Assembly: GCA_037442205.1 (NCBI GenBank)
Contig: JBBIQS010000114.1
Coordinates: 1 to 22,037, forward strand
Length of the DNA: 22,037 bases
Origin: JBBIQS01 sp037442205
Lineage (GTDB): Bacteria > Myxococcota > Myxococcia > Myxococcales > UBA5297
Direction: 5' to 3'
Part shown: positions 1-8,198 of the stretch, piece by piece
Numbering within the stretch: the first letter of the stretch is position 1
Layout of the letters: each line of letters opens with the position of its first letter
Notes under the pieces: model-generated
Databases searched by the model: none
What the model was told of the DNA's origin: nothing
Seen by the model: the letters and a program-made list of their open reading frames with translations, nothing else
Position numbers and translations under genes: made by a program

Positions 1-599
1 GCGCTGAGGATCGGCGGGTGCAGCAGCGCGCTGCCCTCGGCCCAGCGCGCCAGGGCGTCGGCAGGGCGAATCCAGCCGCCCGAGGCCAGCTCCCCGGGCC
101 ACACCTCGGCCTGCTGACCTTCGGGCAGGCGGGCGAGGAAGAACTTGGCGTCGAAGCGGATGGGCGCGAACGGCGGGGTGATCCACCGGCCGGCCGGAGC
201 CAGCAGCGAAGCGTCCAGCGATGCCCGAAGTTCCTCGAGAATCTGGGCGAAGCTCTTTCGCTCCTCGAGCAGGTCGCGGCGCAGCGCGGGAAGCACTTCG
301 GGGCGGAACAATCCGCGGGCCAGCAGGACGCCGGTCTCCTCGAACAGCTCCCGCGCCGCCGCGGCGATGAGGCGCGCCTCCTCGCCCTGGGCGCCGGCCA
401 CCGGGATGGAGCCGTCCTCGCCGTCCACCGCGCCTCCGGGGAATGCGTAGAAGCCCGCCGAGAAGCGCAGGTGCGCCCCGCGCAGGACCCAGAAGGTCTC
501 CCGCCCCGCGGGACTTTCCCGGACGAGGATCACCGAGCTCGAATGGCGGGGCGTCGCGACAGACGGTTGGGCGGCCAGGCCTGGAAGCGCTTCAGACAT
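1..599 (-). CDS. Nudix hydrolase, NUDT19-like N-terminal part (runs off the left edge)
   Basis: The minus strand is open from an ATG at 599 to the window edge, giving 199 residues without a stop. Residues 22-93 look like a Nudix fold of the NUDT19/coenzyme-A diphosphatase type: a hydrophobic strand (SSVILVRE), then GFYAFPGGAVD at 49-59, and the second half of the Nudix box, RELFEETGVLL, at 83-93, whose glutamates bind the metal. The first half of the classic box (Gx5E) is not well kept, as is usual in this subfamily. The family hydrolyses nucleoside diphosphates linked to another moiety, often CoA derivatives. It starts 34 bp after the stop of the PQQ-propeller gene on the same strand and has no obvious ribosome site, so co-transcription is likely. 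In related bacteria such Nudix domains can be fused to a C-terminal metallo-beta-lactamase domain; the missing 3' part would show whether that holds here. Confidence 0.85.
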   Translation of the reverse strand, partial: MSEALPGLAAQPSVATPRHSSSVILVRESPAGRETFWVLRGAHLRFSAGFYAFPGGAVDGEDGSIPVAGAQGEEARLIAAAARELFEETGVLLARGLFRPEVLPALRRDLLEERKSFAQILEELRASLDASLLAPAGRWITPPFAPIRFDAKFFLARLPEGQQAEVWPGELASGGWIRPADALARWAEGSALLHPPILS

Positions 600-633
600 T
601 GGGGAAAACGGCCGGCCGCACCCGGCAGACCGC

Positions 634-1770
634 CTATCTCGTCTTGTTGATGTTGAAGGCGATGAGCCGGCCGTCGCCGATCACCAGGTACAGCCGGTTG
701 CCGTCGACCACCGGATCCGCCTCGATCTTGAATTGGGCCTCGAACGACCAGAACTTCTTGCCGCTCTCGCGATCGACCGCGTAGAGCATCTTGTCGTCGG
801 AGCCGGTGCCGAAGAACACCAGGTTCTGGTAGACGGCCGCCGCGGCGACGATCCGTCCCTTGGTCGGGAAGGCCCAGCGCTCTTTCCCGGTAGCCGAGTC
901 GACGGCGTAGAACTTCCCGTCCACTCCGCCGACGTAGAGCACGCCATCGGCCAGCTTCGGGCTGGCGTTCACCTCGTCGCCGGTCTGGAAGGTCCACTTC
1001 GGCTTCTGCGTCGCCAGGTCGAGGGCGTAGAGGTTGTGGTCGTTGCTGCCGAAGTAGAGCACGCCCTTCTCGTGCACCGCCGCCGAGGTGATTCCTCCTC
1101 CGGTGCGGAACCGCCAGCGCATCTGGCCGGTGGCGGCGTCGATGGCGTAGAGGAAGCCGTCGAGGTTGCCGACGTAGAGCGTCCCGTCCAGCTCCAGCGG
1201 CTGGGCGTAGGAGAAGTCGCCGGCCACGACCTGCTCGGCCGCGGGCTGGCCGCCGGCGGGGACGGCCGCCGCCTGAGCGCCCGCGGCGGCGACCGGGATG
1301 GCGTTCGAGGCCGGCGCCGGGGCAGGCGCGGCGGAGGGAAAGCTCCAGGCCAGCCGGCCGCTGGCCGCGTCCAGGGCATAGAGGTGCTTGTCGTAGCTGC
1401 CGAAGATCACCTTGTCCTGGTAGACCAGCGGGTCGCCCTTGATCCGGTCCTTGGCCACGAACTTCCAGACCTCGCGGCCGCTGGTGGCGTTGACCCCGTA
1501 GAAGAGGTTGGCGACGCTGCCGAAGAGCACCAGCTCGCCGGCCTGCACCGGGGTGCCGATGACGTCGCGGTGAGCAGGGAAGCTCCAGCGGGAGTTGCCG
1601 TCCCTGTCGATGGCGTGGACGTAGCCGCCTTCGTTGCCGAAGACGACCAGCTCGCCGAGGACCGCCGGCGTGCACTTGCTGCCGCCTTCGGTGGCGACCA
1701 TCCACTGCTGCTCGATGGGCTTGCTGCAGGCGGCCAGGAACAACAGCCCGGCCATGGCGAACAGGCGCAT
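634..1770 (-). CDS. PQQ-type beta-propeller lipoprotein
   Basis: The protein has 378 residues. It begins with a lipoprotein signal peptide whose lipobox LAAC puts the lipidated cysteine at residue 15. The rest carries seven to eight propeller repeats of the PQQ/BamB type, visible as the recurring pattern LYALDxxTGxxxWxF at about residues 50-64, 90-104, 129-144, 207-221, 247-261, 287-301 and 328-343. An Ala/Pro-rich linker at about 146-180 interrupts the propeller between two blades. The repeats resemble BamB of the outer-membrane assembly machine, but PQQ-like lipoproteins have many roles and nothing here proves BamB function; no quinoprotein dehydrogenase features are seen. The ATG is preceded by AAGGGG with a 7-base gap, and a good promoter lies upstream at 1808-1835. 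The Nudix gene follows on the same strand. Confidence 0.9.
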   Translation of the reverse strand: MRLFAMAGLLFLAACSKPIEQQWMVATEGGSKCTPAVLGELVVFGNEGGYVHAIDRDGNSRWSFPAHRDVIGTPVQAGELVLFGSVANLFYGVNATSGREVWKFVAKDRIKGDPLVYQDKVIFGSYDKHLYALDAASGRLAWSFPSAAPAPAPASNAIPVAAAGAQAAAVPAGGQPAAEQVVAGDFSYAQPLELDGTLYVGNLDGFLYAIDAATGQMRWRFRTGGGITSAAVHEKGVLYFGSNDHNLYALDLATQKPKWTFQTGDEVNASPKLADGVLYVGGVDGKFYAVDSATGKERWAFPTKGRIVAAAAVYQNLVFFGTGSDDKMLYAVDRESGKKFWSFEAQFKIEADPVVDGNRLYLVIGDGRLIAFNINKTR

Positions 1771-1807
1771 GACGGTCCCCTTGCGTTCCGAAGCGTTGGC
1801 GCGGCGG

Positions 1808-1835
1808 AGTATACGCCTTCGCCCGGCGCTGCCAA
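1808..1835 (-). promoter_or_regulatory. sigma70-type promoter for the PQQ-propeller gene
   Basis: On the minus strand there is TTGGCA (plus-strand 1830-1835), a 16-base spacer, and TATACT (1808-1813). Each box matches five of six bases of the vegetative consensus. The predicted start point near 1800 lies about 30 bases before the ATG at 1770. It sits in the 136-bp gap after ttcA, so the PQQ-propeller and Nudix genes can be transcribed apart from ttcA. Confidence 0.65.
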
Positions 1836-1906
1836 CGGCAGCCCAGATCGGGCGCGAAGACTGGCGTAAGGGGCTGGAATCGCGAGGGAAAGCCCTGCGG
1901 CCGACC

Positions 1907-2761
1907 TCAGGAACCCCGGGGCTTGGTGCCTTGGGCCAGGGCGAACAGCCTGCCCTCGGCGCCGGCCGACTCGCAGGCGTCGCGCTCGGTCGGAGGGGCG
2001 GAGCGCGTGCTGGAGAGCGTCTTGTCGAGCAGGTGCGAGGGGATCACGTTCATCAGCGCGTTGAGCAGGTTGCCCGGGACCGCCGGGTGCCCCTCCGCCA
2101 TCTCGCGGACCAGCTTCTTGATGTGCTTGCGCTGCTGGTTCTCCTGCGAGCTGCACAGGTTGCAGGGGATGATCGGGAAGCTCTGCTCCTGGGCGTACTC
2201 GGCCATCCAGGCCTCGGGGCAGTAGCAGAGCGGCCGGATGACGGTGTTGCGCCCGTCGTCGGAGACCAGCTTGGGCGGCATCGACTTGAGCGAGCCGGCG
2301 AAGAAGGCCGACAGCAGCAAGGTCTCGATCAGGTCCTCGCGGTGGTGGCCGAGGGCGATCTTGTTGCAGCCCAGCTCGACCGCGGCGTTGTAGAGGATGC
2401 CCCGCCGCAGCCGCGAGCAGACCGGGCAGTAGGTCTTCCCCTCGGGGGTGAGCCGCTTGACGATGGAGTAGGTGTCCTGGTGCAGCAGCCGGTACTCGAC
2501 GCCCTCGGCCTCGAAGAACTCCTTGAGCGAGGCGTTGCTGAAGCCCGGCTGGCCCTGGTCGAGGTTGACCGCGATCAGCGAGTAGTGGACCGGGGAGCGC
2601 TCCTTGAGGATTCGCAGCAGCCGCAAGAGCCCCAGCGAATCCTTTCCGCCGGAGACCGCGACCATGATCTTGTCGCCGGGGGCGATGAGGTCGAAGTCGT
2701 GAATGGCGCGCCCCATCTCGCCGAGAATGCGCTTCTCGATCCTGCTGGTGTTCGTGCTCAC
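1907..2761 (-). CDS. ttcA: tRNA 2-thiocytidine(32) synthetase TtcA
   Basis: This 284-residue protein is an ATP-dependent tRNA thiolase that converts C32 of certain tRNAs to 2-thiocytidine using a 4Fe-4S cluster. The PP-loop SGGKDS at residues 37-42 binds ATP. Cluster-binding cysteines appear as C112-x-x-C115 in YCPVCSRLRRGIL and C200-x-x-C203 in PCNLCSSQ, as in the characterised E. coli enzyme. LGHHREDLIETLL at 137-149 is another family hallmark. The start is a GTG at 2761, chosen because AGAAGGA lies just upstream and the previous gene stops only 3 bp away, which suggests translational coupling. The last 30 or so residues are a divergent tail rich in small and charged residues. Family assignment is secure; the partner sulfur donor is not visible in the window. 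Confidence 0.96.
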   Translation of the reverse strand: MSTNTSRIEKRILGEMGRAIHDFDLIAPGDKIMVAVSGGKDSLGLLRLLRILKERSPVHYSLIAVNLDQGQPGFSNASLKEFFEAEGVEYRLLHQDTYSIVKRLTPEGKTYCPVCSRLRRGILYNAAVELGCNKIALGHHREDLIETLLLSAFFAGSLKSMPPKLVSDDGRNTVIRPLCYCPEAWMAEYAQEQSFPIIPCNLCSSQENQQRKHIKKLVREMAEGHPAVPGNLLNALMNVIPSHLLDKTLSSTRSAPPTERDACESAGAEGRLFALAQGTKPRGS

Positions 2762-2764
2762 GCG

Positions 2765-3271
2765 TCAGTCCTTCTGCAGCACCTTCTCGGTCGCCACGCG
2801 AGCCGAGGTGATGGCGCAACGTTCGTCGATGGCCGCCTCGTCCTGCGAGCGCACGGTGACTTCACCGGGCGCGCAGGCGACGACTTCGGCCTGGAAGCTG
2901 ATCGGGCAGCGCTTGCCGCCGGCGGTGACGGCATAGCCGACCACCATCCCGGTGAAGCCGCGCGGCCCGCGGTCGAGAATCATCGCCGCGCCGGTCTCGC
3001 CGGCGTCCCGACCTTGGGGCCGGACCACCAGGTGGGCGCCGTCGTCCTCGAGCGAGTAGTGCAGCTCGGGCTTGCCGCGCAGGTGGTAGCTGCCGCCCAG
3101 GTTGATCTCGCAGCCGCGCGGCACCGCTGGCTCCTCGCAGACCAGCGGCTCGGAGGCGTCGACCGCGGCGGCCGCAGGCGGCATGGGCTCGTCGCGCGGC
3201 GGCGCGACCATCTGCCGGTCGCAGGCCAGCATCGGCAACATCAGGAGTATCCAGGCGCACTGCCGCATCAT
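2765..3271 (-). CDS. small cysteine-containing lipoprotein, function unknown
   Basis: An open frame reaches upstream to 3328, but the start MMRQC at 3271 is preferred: it has GGAAG about 9 bases upstream and opens directly into a lipoprotein signal (lipobox MLAC, cysteine 17). The product has 168 residues. A Pro/Ala linker at about 25-40 is followed by a compact, mostly beta-looking domain with five cysteines spread along it, which could form disulfides in the periplasm. I recognise no family. It lies 3 bp upstream of ttcA on the same strand, so the two are probably one transcript, although a functional link to tRNA thiolation is not obvious. The divergent S46 peptidase gene starts about 155 bp away. 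Confidence 0.8.
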   Translation of the reverse strand: MMRQCAWILLMLPMLACDRQMVAPPRDEPMPPAAAAVDASEPLVCEEPAVPRGCEINLGGSYHLRGKPELHYSLEDDGAHLVVRPQGRDAGETGAAMILDRGPRGFTGMVVGYAVTAGGKRCPISFQAEVVACAPGEVTVRSQDEAAIDERCAITSARVATEKVLQKD

Positions 3272-3426
3272 CGGGATTCTTCCGGGAAAACCGGCGAACC
3301 ATAGCCGATCGGGCGGCAAAAGGGGCACCGGTCCGAGGGGGAGGATGCTCGCCAGGCGGCTTTGGAGGCATCCGAGCGGCGGATGAATTAGAACGGGCCC
3401 TCGTCGCCTGTACCATGGAGGTCCGC

Positions 3427-5517
3427 GTGCCGCGCCTGCTTCTCCTCTCGCTGGTCGTCCTCGCCGCCATTCCCGCCTCGGCGGACGAGGGGATGTGGAC
3501 CTTCAACTCCGTTCCCAAGAAGCGCATCGAGCAGACCTACGGCTTCTCGCCCAGCGACGAGTGGCTGCGCCATCTGCAGCGGGCCTCGGTGCGCTTCAAC
3601 AACGGCGGCTCGGGCTCCTTTGTCTCCGCCGATGGCCTGGTGCTGACCAACCACCACGTGGCTTCGGACTGCATCCAGAAGCTGTCCAAGCAGTCGCAGG
3701 ACCTGATCCAGGCCGGTTTCCTGGCCAAGACGCGCCAGGAGGAGATCGCCTGCCCGGACCTCGAAGTGAACGTGCTCGAATCGATCGAGACGGTCACCGA
3801 CCGCATCACCGCCGCGGTGACCGCGCAGATGACCGGGGCCGAGGTCTTCAAGGCCCAGCGCGAGGCGATGGCCAAGGTCGAGCAGCAGTGCGCCGAGGAA
3901 ACCGGACTGCGCTGCGACGTGGTCTCGCTCTACGCCGGGGCGGTGTTCGACCTCTACCGCTACCAGCGCTACACCGACGTGCGGCTGGCCTTCGCCCCCG
4001 AGTTCGACATCGCCTTCTTCGGCGGCGACCCGGAGAACTTCACCTATCCGCGCTACGACCTCGACATGGCGCTGTTCCGCGCCTACGACGGCGGCGCGCC
4101 GGTCCATCCCAAGGACCACCTGAGCTGGAGCGACGCCGGGCCCATGGACGGCGAGCTGCTCTTCGTCTCCGGGCACCCCGGGAGTACCAGCCGGCGGCTG
4201 ACCGTGGCCCAGCTCGAGCTGCTGCGCAGCCCGGCGATGCCCTTCCAGATCTCGGTCGCCAAAGAGCTGCTGGCCCGGATCAAGGCCTACTCCGCCAAGG
4301 GCAAGGAGCAACACCGCATCGCGCAGAAGGACATCTTCGGGCTCGAGAACCGGCTCAAGGCGCGTACCGGGATGCTGTCCGGGCTCGAGGATCCGGCGTT
4401 GATGAAGAAGAAGCGGCAGTGGGAGGAGGACCTCAAGCGCCGCTCGCAGACGCTGCCCGACGTCACCCACGTCGCCGAGGCGTTCGAGGAGATTGCCCAG
4501 GCGCAAAAGGCATTTGCCGGCTTCTACAAGCGCTTCGCGGTGCTGGAGCAGCCGCTGGCGTTCCCCGGCCAGCTGTTCTCGGTGGCGCGGACGCTGCTGC
4601 GGCGCACCGAGGAGCTGACCAAGCCGAGCGAGGAGCGGCTGCGCGAGTACCGCGAGTCGAACCTGCGCTCGCTCGACCAGGCGCTCTTCTCGCCGGCGCC
4701 GATCTACCCGGACCTGGAGATCGAGAAGCTGACCTACGGCTTCGAGCTGCTGCGCAAGGAGCTGGGCGCGGAGAACGCGCTGGTGAAGAGCGTCCTCGGC
4801 AAGCGGAGCGCGCGCCAGGCGGCCGAGTACTACGTGCGCGGGACCAAGCTCATCGATCCCGAGATGCGCAAGACGCGGAATGCCCAGGGCGTTGAGGGCG
4901 TGGCCAAGAGCGGCGACACCATGCTCGAGCTGGCGCGGCTGGTGGACCCGGAGGCGAGGGCGGTGCGCAAGCGCTACGAGGAGGAGGTGGACGGGGTGGA
5001 GAAAAAGGACGGAGCGGCGATCTCGCGGGCGATCTTCGCGCTCGAGGGTCGCGAGAGCTATCCCGACGCCACCTTCACCCTGCGGCTGAGCTTCGGAGTG
5101 GCCAAGGGCTATCGCGAGGGAGGCAAGGAGATCCCCTGGGCGACGACCTTCGCCGGGCTCTACCAGCACGCCACCGGCAAGCCGCCGCTCAAGCTCCCGG
5201 AGAGCTTCGTGAGCGCCAAGGACAAGGTGGACGGCGCGCTGAGCTTCAACTTCGTCTCCACCGACGACATCATCGGCGGCAACTCCGGCAGCCCGGCGGT
5301 CAACAAGGCCGGCGAGCTGGTGGGGCTGATCTTCGACGGAAACCTCCAGTCGCTGCCCAACGCCTATGTCTACTCCGAGGAGCGGGCGCGGGCGGTGAGC
5401 GTCAGCTCGTGCGCCATCCTCGAGGCGCTGCGCAAGGTCTACGGCGCCGCTTTTCTCGCCGAAGAGATCTCCCCGAAGACGCCCCCAGCTGCGACGCCGG
5501 CGTCTGCGGCTCCCTGA
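3427..5517 (+). CDS. secreted S46-family dipeptidyl-peptidase, DPP7-like
   Basis: This is a serine exopeptidase that removes dipeptides from the N-terminus of peptides in the periplasm or outside the cell. It has 696 residues, normal for S46. A signal peptide (MPRLLLLSLVVLAAIPASA) precedes a chymotrypsin-like double barrel interrupted by a long helical domain. The triad is visible: H77 in LTNHHV, D213 in YDLDMALFR and S620 in IGGNSGSPAVN. Eighteen residues after the serine, at the position that sets P1 preference, is Gly638 in FDGN, which known S46 enzymes link to DPP7-type preference for hydrophobic P1; DPP11-type enzymes have Arg there. The start is taken as the GTG at 3427, because GGAGGT at 3417-3422 is placed for it; an in-frame ATG at 3415 lacks a ribosome site. 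The gene ends 4 bp from a convergent gene. Confidence 0.93.
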   Translation: MPRLLLLSLVVLAAIPASADEGMWTFNSVPKKRIEQTYGFSPSDEWLRHLQRASVRFNNGGSGSFVSADGLVLTNHHVASDCIQKLSKQSQDLIQAGFLAKTRQEEIACPDLEVNVLESIETVTDRITAAVTAQMTGAEVFKAQREAMAKVEQQCAEETGLRCDVVSLYAGAVFDLYRYQRYTDVRLAFAPEFDIAFFGGDPENFTYPRYDLDMALFRAYDGGAPVHPKDHLSWSDAGPMDGELLFVSGHPGSTSRRLTVAQLELLRSPAMPFQISVAKELLARIKAYSAKGKEQHRIAQKDIFGLENRLKARTGMLSGLEDPALMKKKRQWEEDLKRRSQTLPDVTHVAEAFEEIAQAQKAFAGFYKRFAVLEQPLAFPGQLFSVARTLLRRTEELTKPSEERLREYRESNLRSLDQALFSPAPIYPDLEIEKLTYGFELLRKELGAENALVKSVLGKRSARQAAEYYVRGTKLIDPEMRKTRNAQGVEGVAKSGDTMLELARLVDPEARAVRKRYEEEVDGVEKKDGAAISRAIFALEGRESYPDATFTLRLSFGVAKGYREGGKEIPWATTFAGLYQHATGKPPLKLPESFVSAKDKVDGALSFNFVSTDDIIGGNSGSPAVNKAGELVGLIFDGNLQSLPNAYVYSEERARAVSVSSCAILEALRKVYGAAFLAEEISPKTPPAATPASAAP

Positions 5518-5521
5518 CGAG

Positions 5522-6859
5522 CTATCGCCGTGCCGCTGGCTGGCAGAAAAGCCGCCGCGGCAGCGGCAGGTACACCGTTTGCCCGGGCCGGAGGCGATCG
5601 AGGTCGTCGATGCGCCCGCGATTGATACGTTCGATAGGTTCCATGCGCTGAGCCCAGGTGGGCGCGCGGTCGACCAGCCCATGGCGCTTCTGCAGGCTCG
5701 CGATCGAGTCGCCGGGCTGAACTACGAATGGCAGGAGGTCGCCGTGGAATCGGTTGCGGTGAATCGTCTGCCCGGGAAAGCGCAGGGTCGAAGGCGGAAG
5801 GTTCTCCAAGCTGCGCAGGTCGACGAACTGCGTGCCGCCGAACCGGGTCGCGGTCGCCAGGATGTCGCCGTAGCGAACCATGTCCGAGAACCCCGTCTCG
5901 AAGTTGCCCAGGATGCCGCCGACCAGATGGAGCGATGGGAGGCTGTAGAGGTCGAGCCCGCGGCTGTTGTGGTTGGCGAAGACGAAATCGTCGGCCACGC
6001 CCCCGATCCAGCTCCGGGTCGGCAGCTCTCCCAGCGGCTCAAGACGCATCTCGCGCTGGTCGATCGCGATGGTGAGCCGGGAGAAACCAGCGGCCGCGGC
6101 GGAGGAGATCGCGTAGAGCTGCGCGCCGTCCGCTAGAACGCGACCCTCGATTTCGCCCGGGAATTGCGCAGGGTGCGCGGGGTCACGCACGTCATAAGCA
6201 CGAGTCACGAATGCGACCGCTCCGCCGCCGAGCGGGCGCAGGAAGGTGGCGACCAGGGCGCCTCCGACGAACCGGAGCGAGCGCGTTTCCTGGAATTCCA
6301 TCTGAATGTCGGCGACCTCGCTAGGATGCATGGGGTCGGCGACGTCATAGACGGTGAGGTGGTGCTGCCACGCCGCCCAGAGCGTCGTCCCGTCGATGGT
6401 GAGGGCCCGAGGGGGCGGGAAGCATCCGCCGAATGGCGCGACCTCTCTCCAGGAGCCAATCAGCCTCAGCTCGGGCGCTTTCGAGACGTCCACCACCGCG
6501 ATGCAGAAGTTCTCGCCGGTCACCCATGCCTGACCGCGGCCGTCGAGCGCGAGGTGCTCGACGAAGTCGTCCCCGAACGACAGCCGCGCTCGCTCGCGGG
6601 GAACCCCGTTGTCCACCACGATGCTGATGAGCCCTCCTCGGCCTTGAGTGACGATGAAGGCGCCGTCGGCAGGCGCGATCTCGGTCGCGATTCCGCGGGG
6701 ATAGCTCGGCACCACCGAGGTCTCGGTCTGAGCCTCGACGCAGGTGAATCCCTCCGCGCCCGAGGCGATCGCTTGCTCGAACTGGTCGTCAGCTCGTGCC
6801 GCGCTCGCGGCGAGCAACACGAAGGCGCACAGCGGAAGACTTCGTCCTGGAAGGTCCAT
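5522..6859 (-). CDS. secreted LVIVD-type beta-propeller protein with C-terminal LysM domain
   Basis: The protein has 445 residues with a signal peptide (cleavage near ARA-DD, residue 22). Residues 40-370 form a series of beta-rich repeats with segments such as IAVVDVSKAPELRLIGSW and LTVYDVADPMHPSEVAD, typical of the LVIVD/YVTN-like propeller superfamily. The last 65 residues hold a LysM-like module: FVVQPGDSIASLQKRHG, then IERINRGR and LRPGQTVYLPLP. LysM binds N-acetylglucosamine polymers such as peptidoglycan, so the propeller is probably held at the cell wall. GGAG lies 5 bases before the ATG. Its stop is 4 bp from the stop of the convergent peptidase gene, with no hairpin between. Catalytic activity is not suggested; a scaffolding or binding role is inference. 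Confidence 0.8.
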   Translation of the reverse strand: MDLPGRSLPLCAFVLLAASAARADDQFEQAIASGAEGFTCVEAQTETSVVPSYPRGIATEIAPADGAFIVTQGRGGLISIVVDNGVPRERARLSFGDDFVEHLALDGRGQAWVTGENFCIAVVDVSKAPELRLIGSWREVAPFGGCFPPPRALTIDGTTLWAAWQHHLTVYDVADPMHPSEVADIQMEFQETRSLRFVGGALVATFLRPLGGGAVAFVTRAYDVRDPAHPAQFPGEIEGRVLADGAQLYAISSAAAAGFSRLTIAIDQREMRLEPLGELPTRSWIGGVADDFVFANHNSRGLDLYSLPSLHLVGGILGNFETGFSDMVRYGDILATATRFGGTQFVDLRSLENLPPSTLRFPGQTIHRNRFHGDLLPFVVQPGDSIASLQKRHGLVDRAPTWAQRMEPIERINRGRIDDLDRLRPGQTVYLPLPRRLFCQPAARR

Positions 6860-6996
6860 CGCTCTCCGCTTCCCGGGCTTCGAACGGACGCGCTCGAGCC
6901 GCGGCTTCGGCGGCTCCAGGTTCGTCGAATAAGGCGGAAAGACCGGGAAGTTGGCGCAGCCTCAAGGATGAGAAAGGTCCTCGAATTGAGCCCGCC

Positions 6997-7290
6997 TCAC
7001 GAGGAAGCGACCTTGTCGAAGTAGCGCTTGAGGAACTCGGCCACCTCGGGGAGGCTCGCGAGCTCGATGTCGCGCGTCCAAGGTCCTTCCTGGTAGTAGG
7101 TGCGCCAGCGCCCGCTCTCTTCCACCAGCCAGGCCACCGTCGAGTATGCCGTGGCGCAGTGCCTCGCCTCGCCCAGGTCGGTGCGCGACACCACCACGAC
7201 TTGTCCGACCGACCAGTCGCGGGGATCGGCCACGAAGCCAGATGCCCTCAGGAAGTCAATCGCTGGAGCTCTGGGGTCGTCGGGGAGCAT
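6997..7290 (-). CDS. small protein of unknown function (97 residues)
   Basis: I do not recognise this protein. It has no signal peptide or membrane segment, is acidic, and looks like a compact alpha/beta domain with several tryptophans and tyrosines (RWRTYYQEGPWTRDIEL in the second half) and a helical C-terminus (PEVAEFLKRYFDKV). Codon use is GC3-rich after the first 20 codons, as in the neighbours, which supports it being real. An in-frame stop lies 10 bases upstream of the ATG, so the start cannot be much earlier; GGGTGA is a weak ribosome site. It sits between the diguanylate cyclase and the propeller-LysM genes on the same strand, with gaps of 89 and 137 bp. Confidence 0.65.
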   Translation of the reverse strand: MLPDDPRAPAIDFLRASGFVADPRDWSVGQVVVVSRTDLGEARHCATAYSTVAWLVEESGRWRTYYQEGPWTRDIELASLPEVAEFLKRYFDKVASS

Positions 7291-7379
7291 GCGACAGCTT
7301 CACCCGTCATGGCTGAATCCTCAAGCGCACGGCATCGACGCAAGCCCCTGGCTGCCGGCTCGCCAGCATCGAGCTGTCG

Positions 7380-8198
7380 CTACCCGGCGTCCGCGAGCGC
7401 CACGCGGTCCCGGCCGCCTTCCTTGGCGCGGTAGAGCGCCTTGTCCGCGGCTGCGACCAGCCGCTCCGATCGCTGCTCTGCTCTCTCGGGCAGGCAGGTC
7501 ATGACTCCGATGCTGGCAGTGATTGCCAGCGATTCCTCGCCGAAATCGACGCGCCTGGCGGCGATGGCGGCGCGCAAGCGCTCAGCGGCGCTACGAGCCT
7601 CTGCCGCGCCTGCCTCTGGCAGCAGGACGAGAAACTCGTCGCCCCCGATCCGGCCCAGGCTGTCTATGCGACGCAACGCGCACGTGCCGACCTCGGCCAC
7701 CACCTGCAGCACCAGGTCGCCAGCGGCATGGCCGTGCCGATCGTTCACCAACTTGAAGTGATCGACGTCGAACATCAGCAGCGACATCGGGCGCTGCGAG
7801 CGGCGGCAGCGCTCCAGCTCGGTCTCCAGCCGCCTCAGAATCTCGCGGCGATTCGGCAGCCCGGTGAGGGCATCGGTGCAGGCGAGGCTGGCCAGCGCGA
7901 CCTCCTGCTTGCGCATGGTGGCGAAGAGCCGGCGCAGGCCCCAGACCCCGGCAGACATCAACAGCGAGGTCGCCAGGCCAAGAGCGGCCTGCGCTTCATC
8001 GGCGCGATCGCCCGAAAGCGCCTCGCGCAGCGTGACGGCGCGGCGTTCCACCATCAGCAGCAGGGCCAGGGAGAGGCAGAGCCAGGCAAAGCGGTAGCGG
8101 CCGGAGTTGCCCATTTCGCGCCAGGCGGTGATCGCCGCAAGGGCCTGCACTGCCAGCGACATGGCCAAGACGAGGACCAGCGATTGCCCCAGGATCAT
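7380..8198 (-). CDS. membrane diguanylate cyclase (GGDEF domain)
   Basis: The protein makes the second messenger cyclic di-GMP from two GTP. From the preferred ATG at 8198 (GGAAGG upstream) it has 272 residues. Three hydrophobic segments near residues 2-25, 35-55 and 72-95 suggest membrane anchoring, with no recognised sensor domain. The GGDEF domain begins at TDALTGLPNR and carries DVDHFKLVND and the intact active-site GGDEF at residues 185-189. RRID at about 176-179, five residues before it, is the RxxD inhibitory site, so product inhibition is expected. The open frame extends to 8363, but that extra N-terminus is Pro/Arg-rich with no ribosome site and is probably not translated. Which pathway it feeds is unknown; a PilZ-like protein is encoded about 10 kb away. 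Confidence 0.92.
   Translation of the reverse strand: MILGQSLVLVLAMSLAVQALAAITAWREMGNSGRYRFAWLCLSLALLLMVERRAVTLREALSGDRADEAQAALGLATSLLMSAGVWGLRRLFATMRKQEVALASLACTDALTGLPNRREILRRLETELERCRRSQRPMSLLMFDVDHFKLVNDRHGHAAGDLVLQVVAEVGTCALRRIDSLGRIGGDEFLVLLPEAGAAEARSAAERLRAAIAARRVDFGEESLAITASIGVMTCLPERAEQRSERLVAAADKALYRAKEGGRDRVALADAG

Noticed and set aside
3388..5682. Very long open frame on the minus strand opposite the S46 peptidase
   Set aside because: Its composition (Leu/Gly/Val/His/Arg-rich, no domains) is typical of antisense reading of a GC-rich gene; the plus-strand protein has a full catalytic triad.
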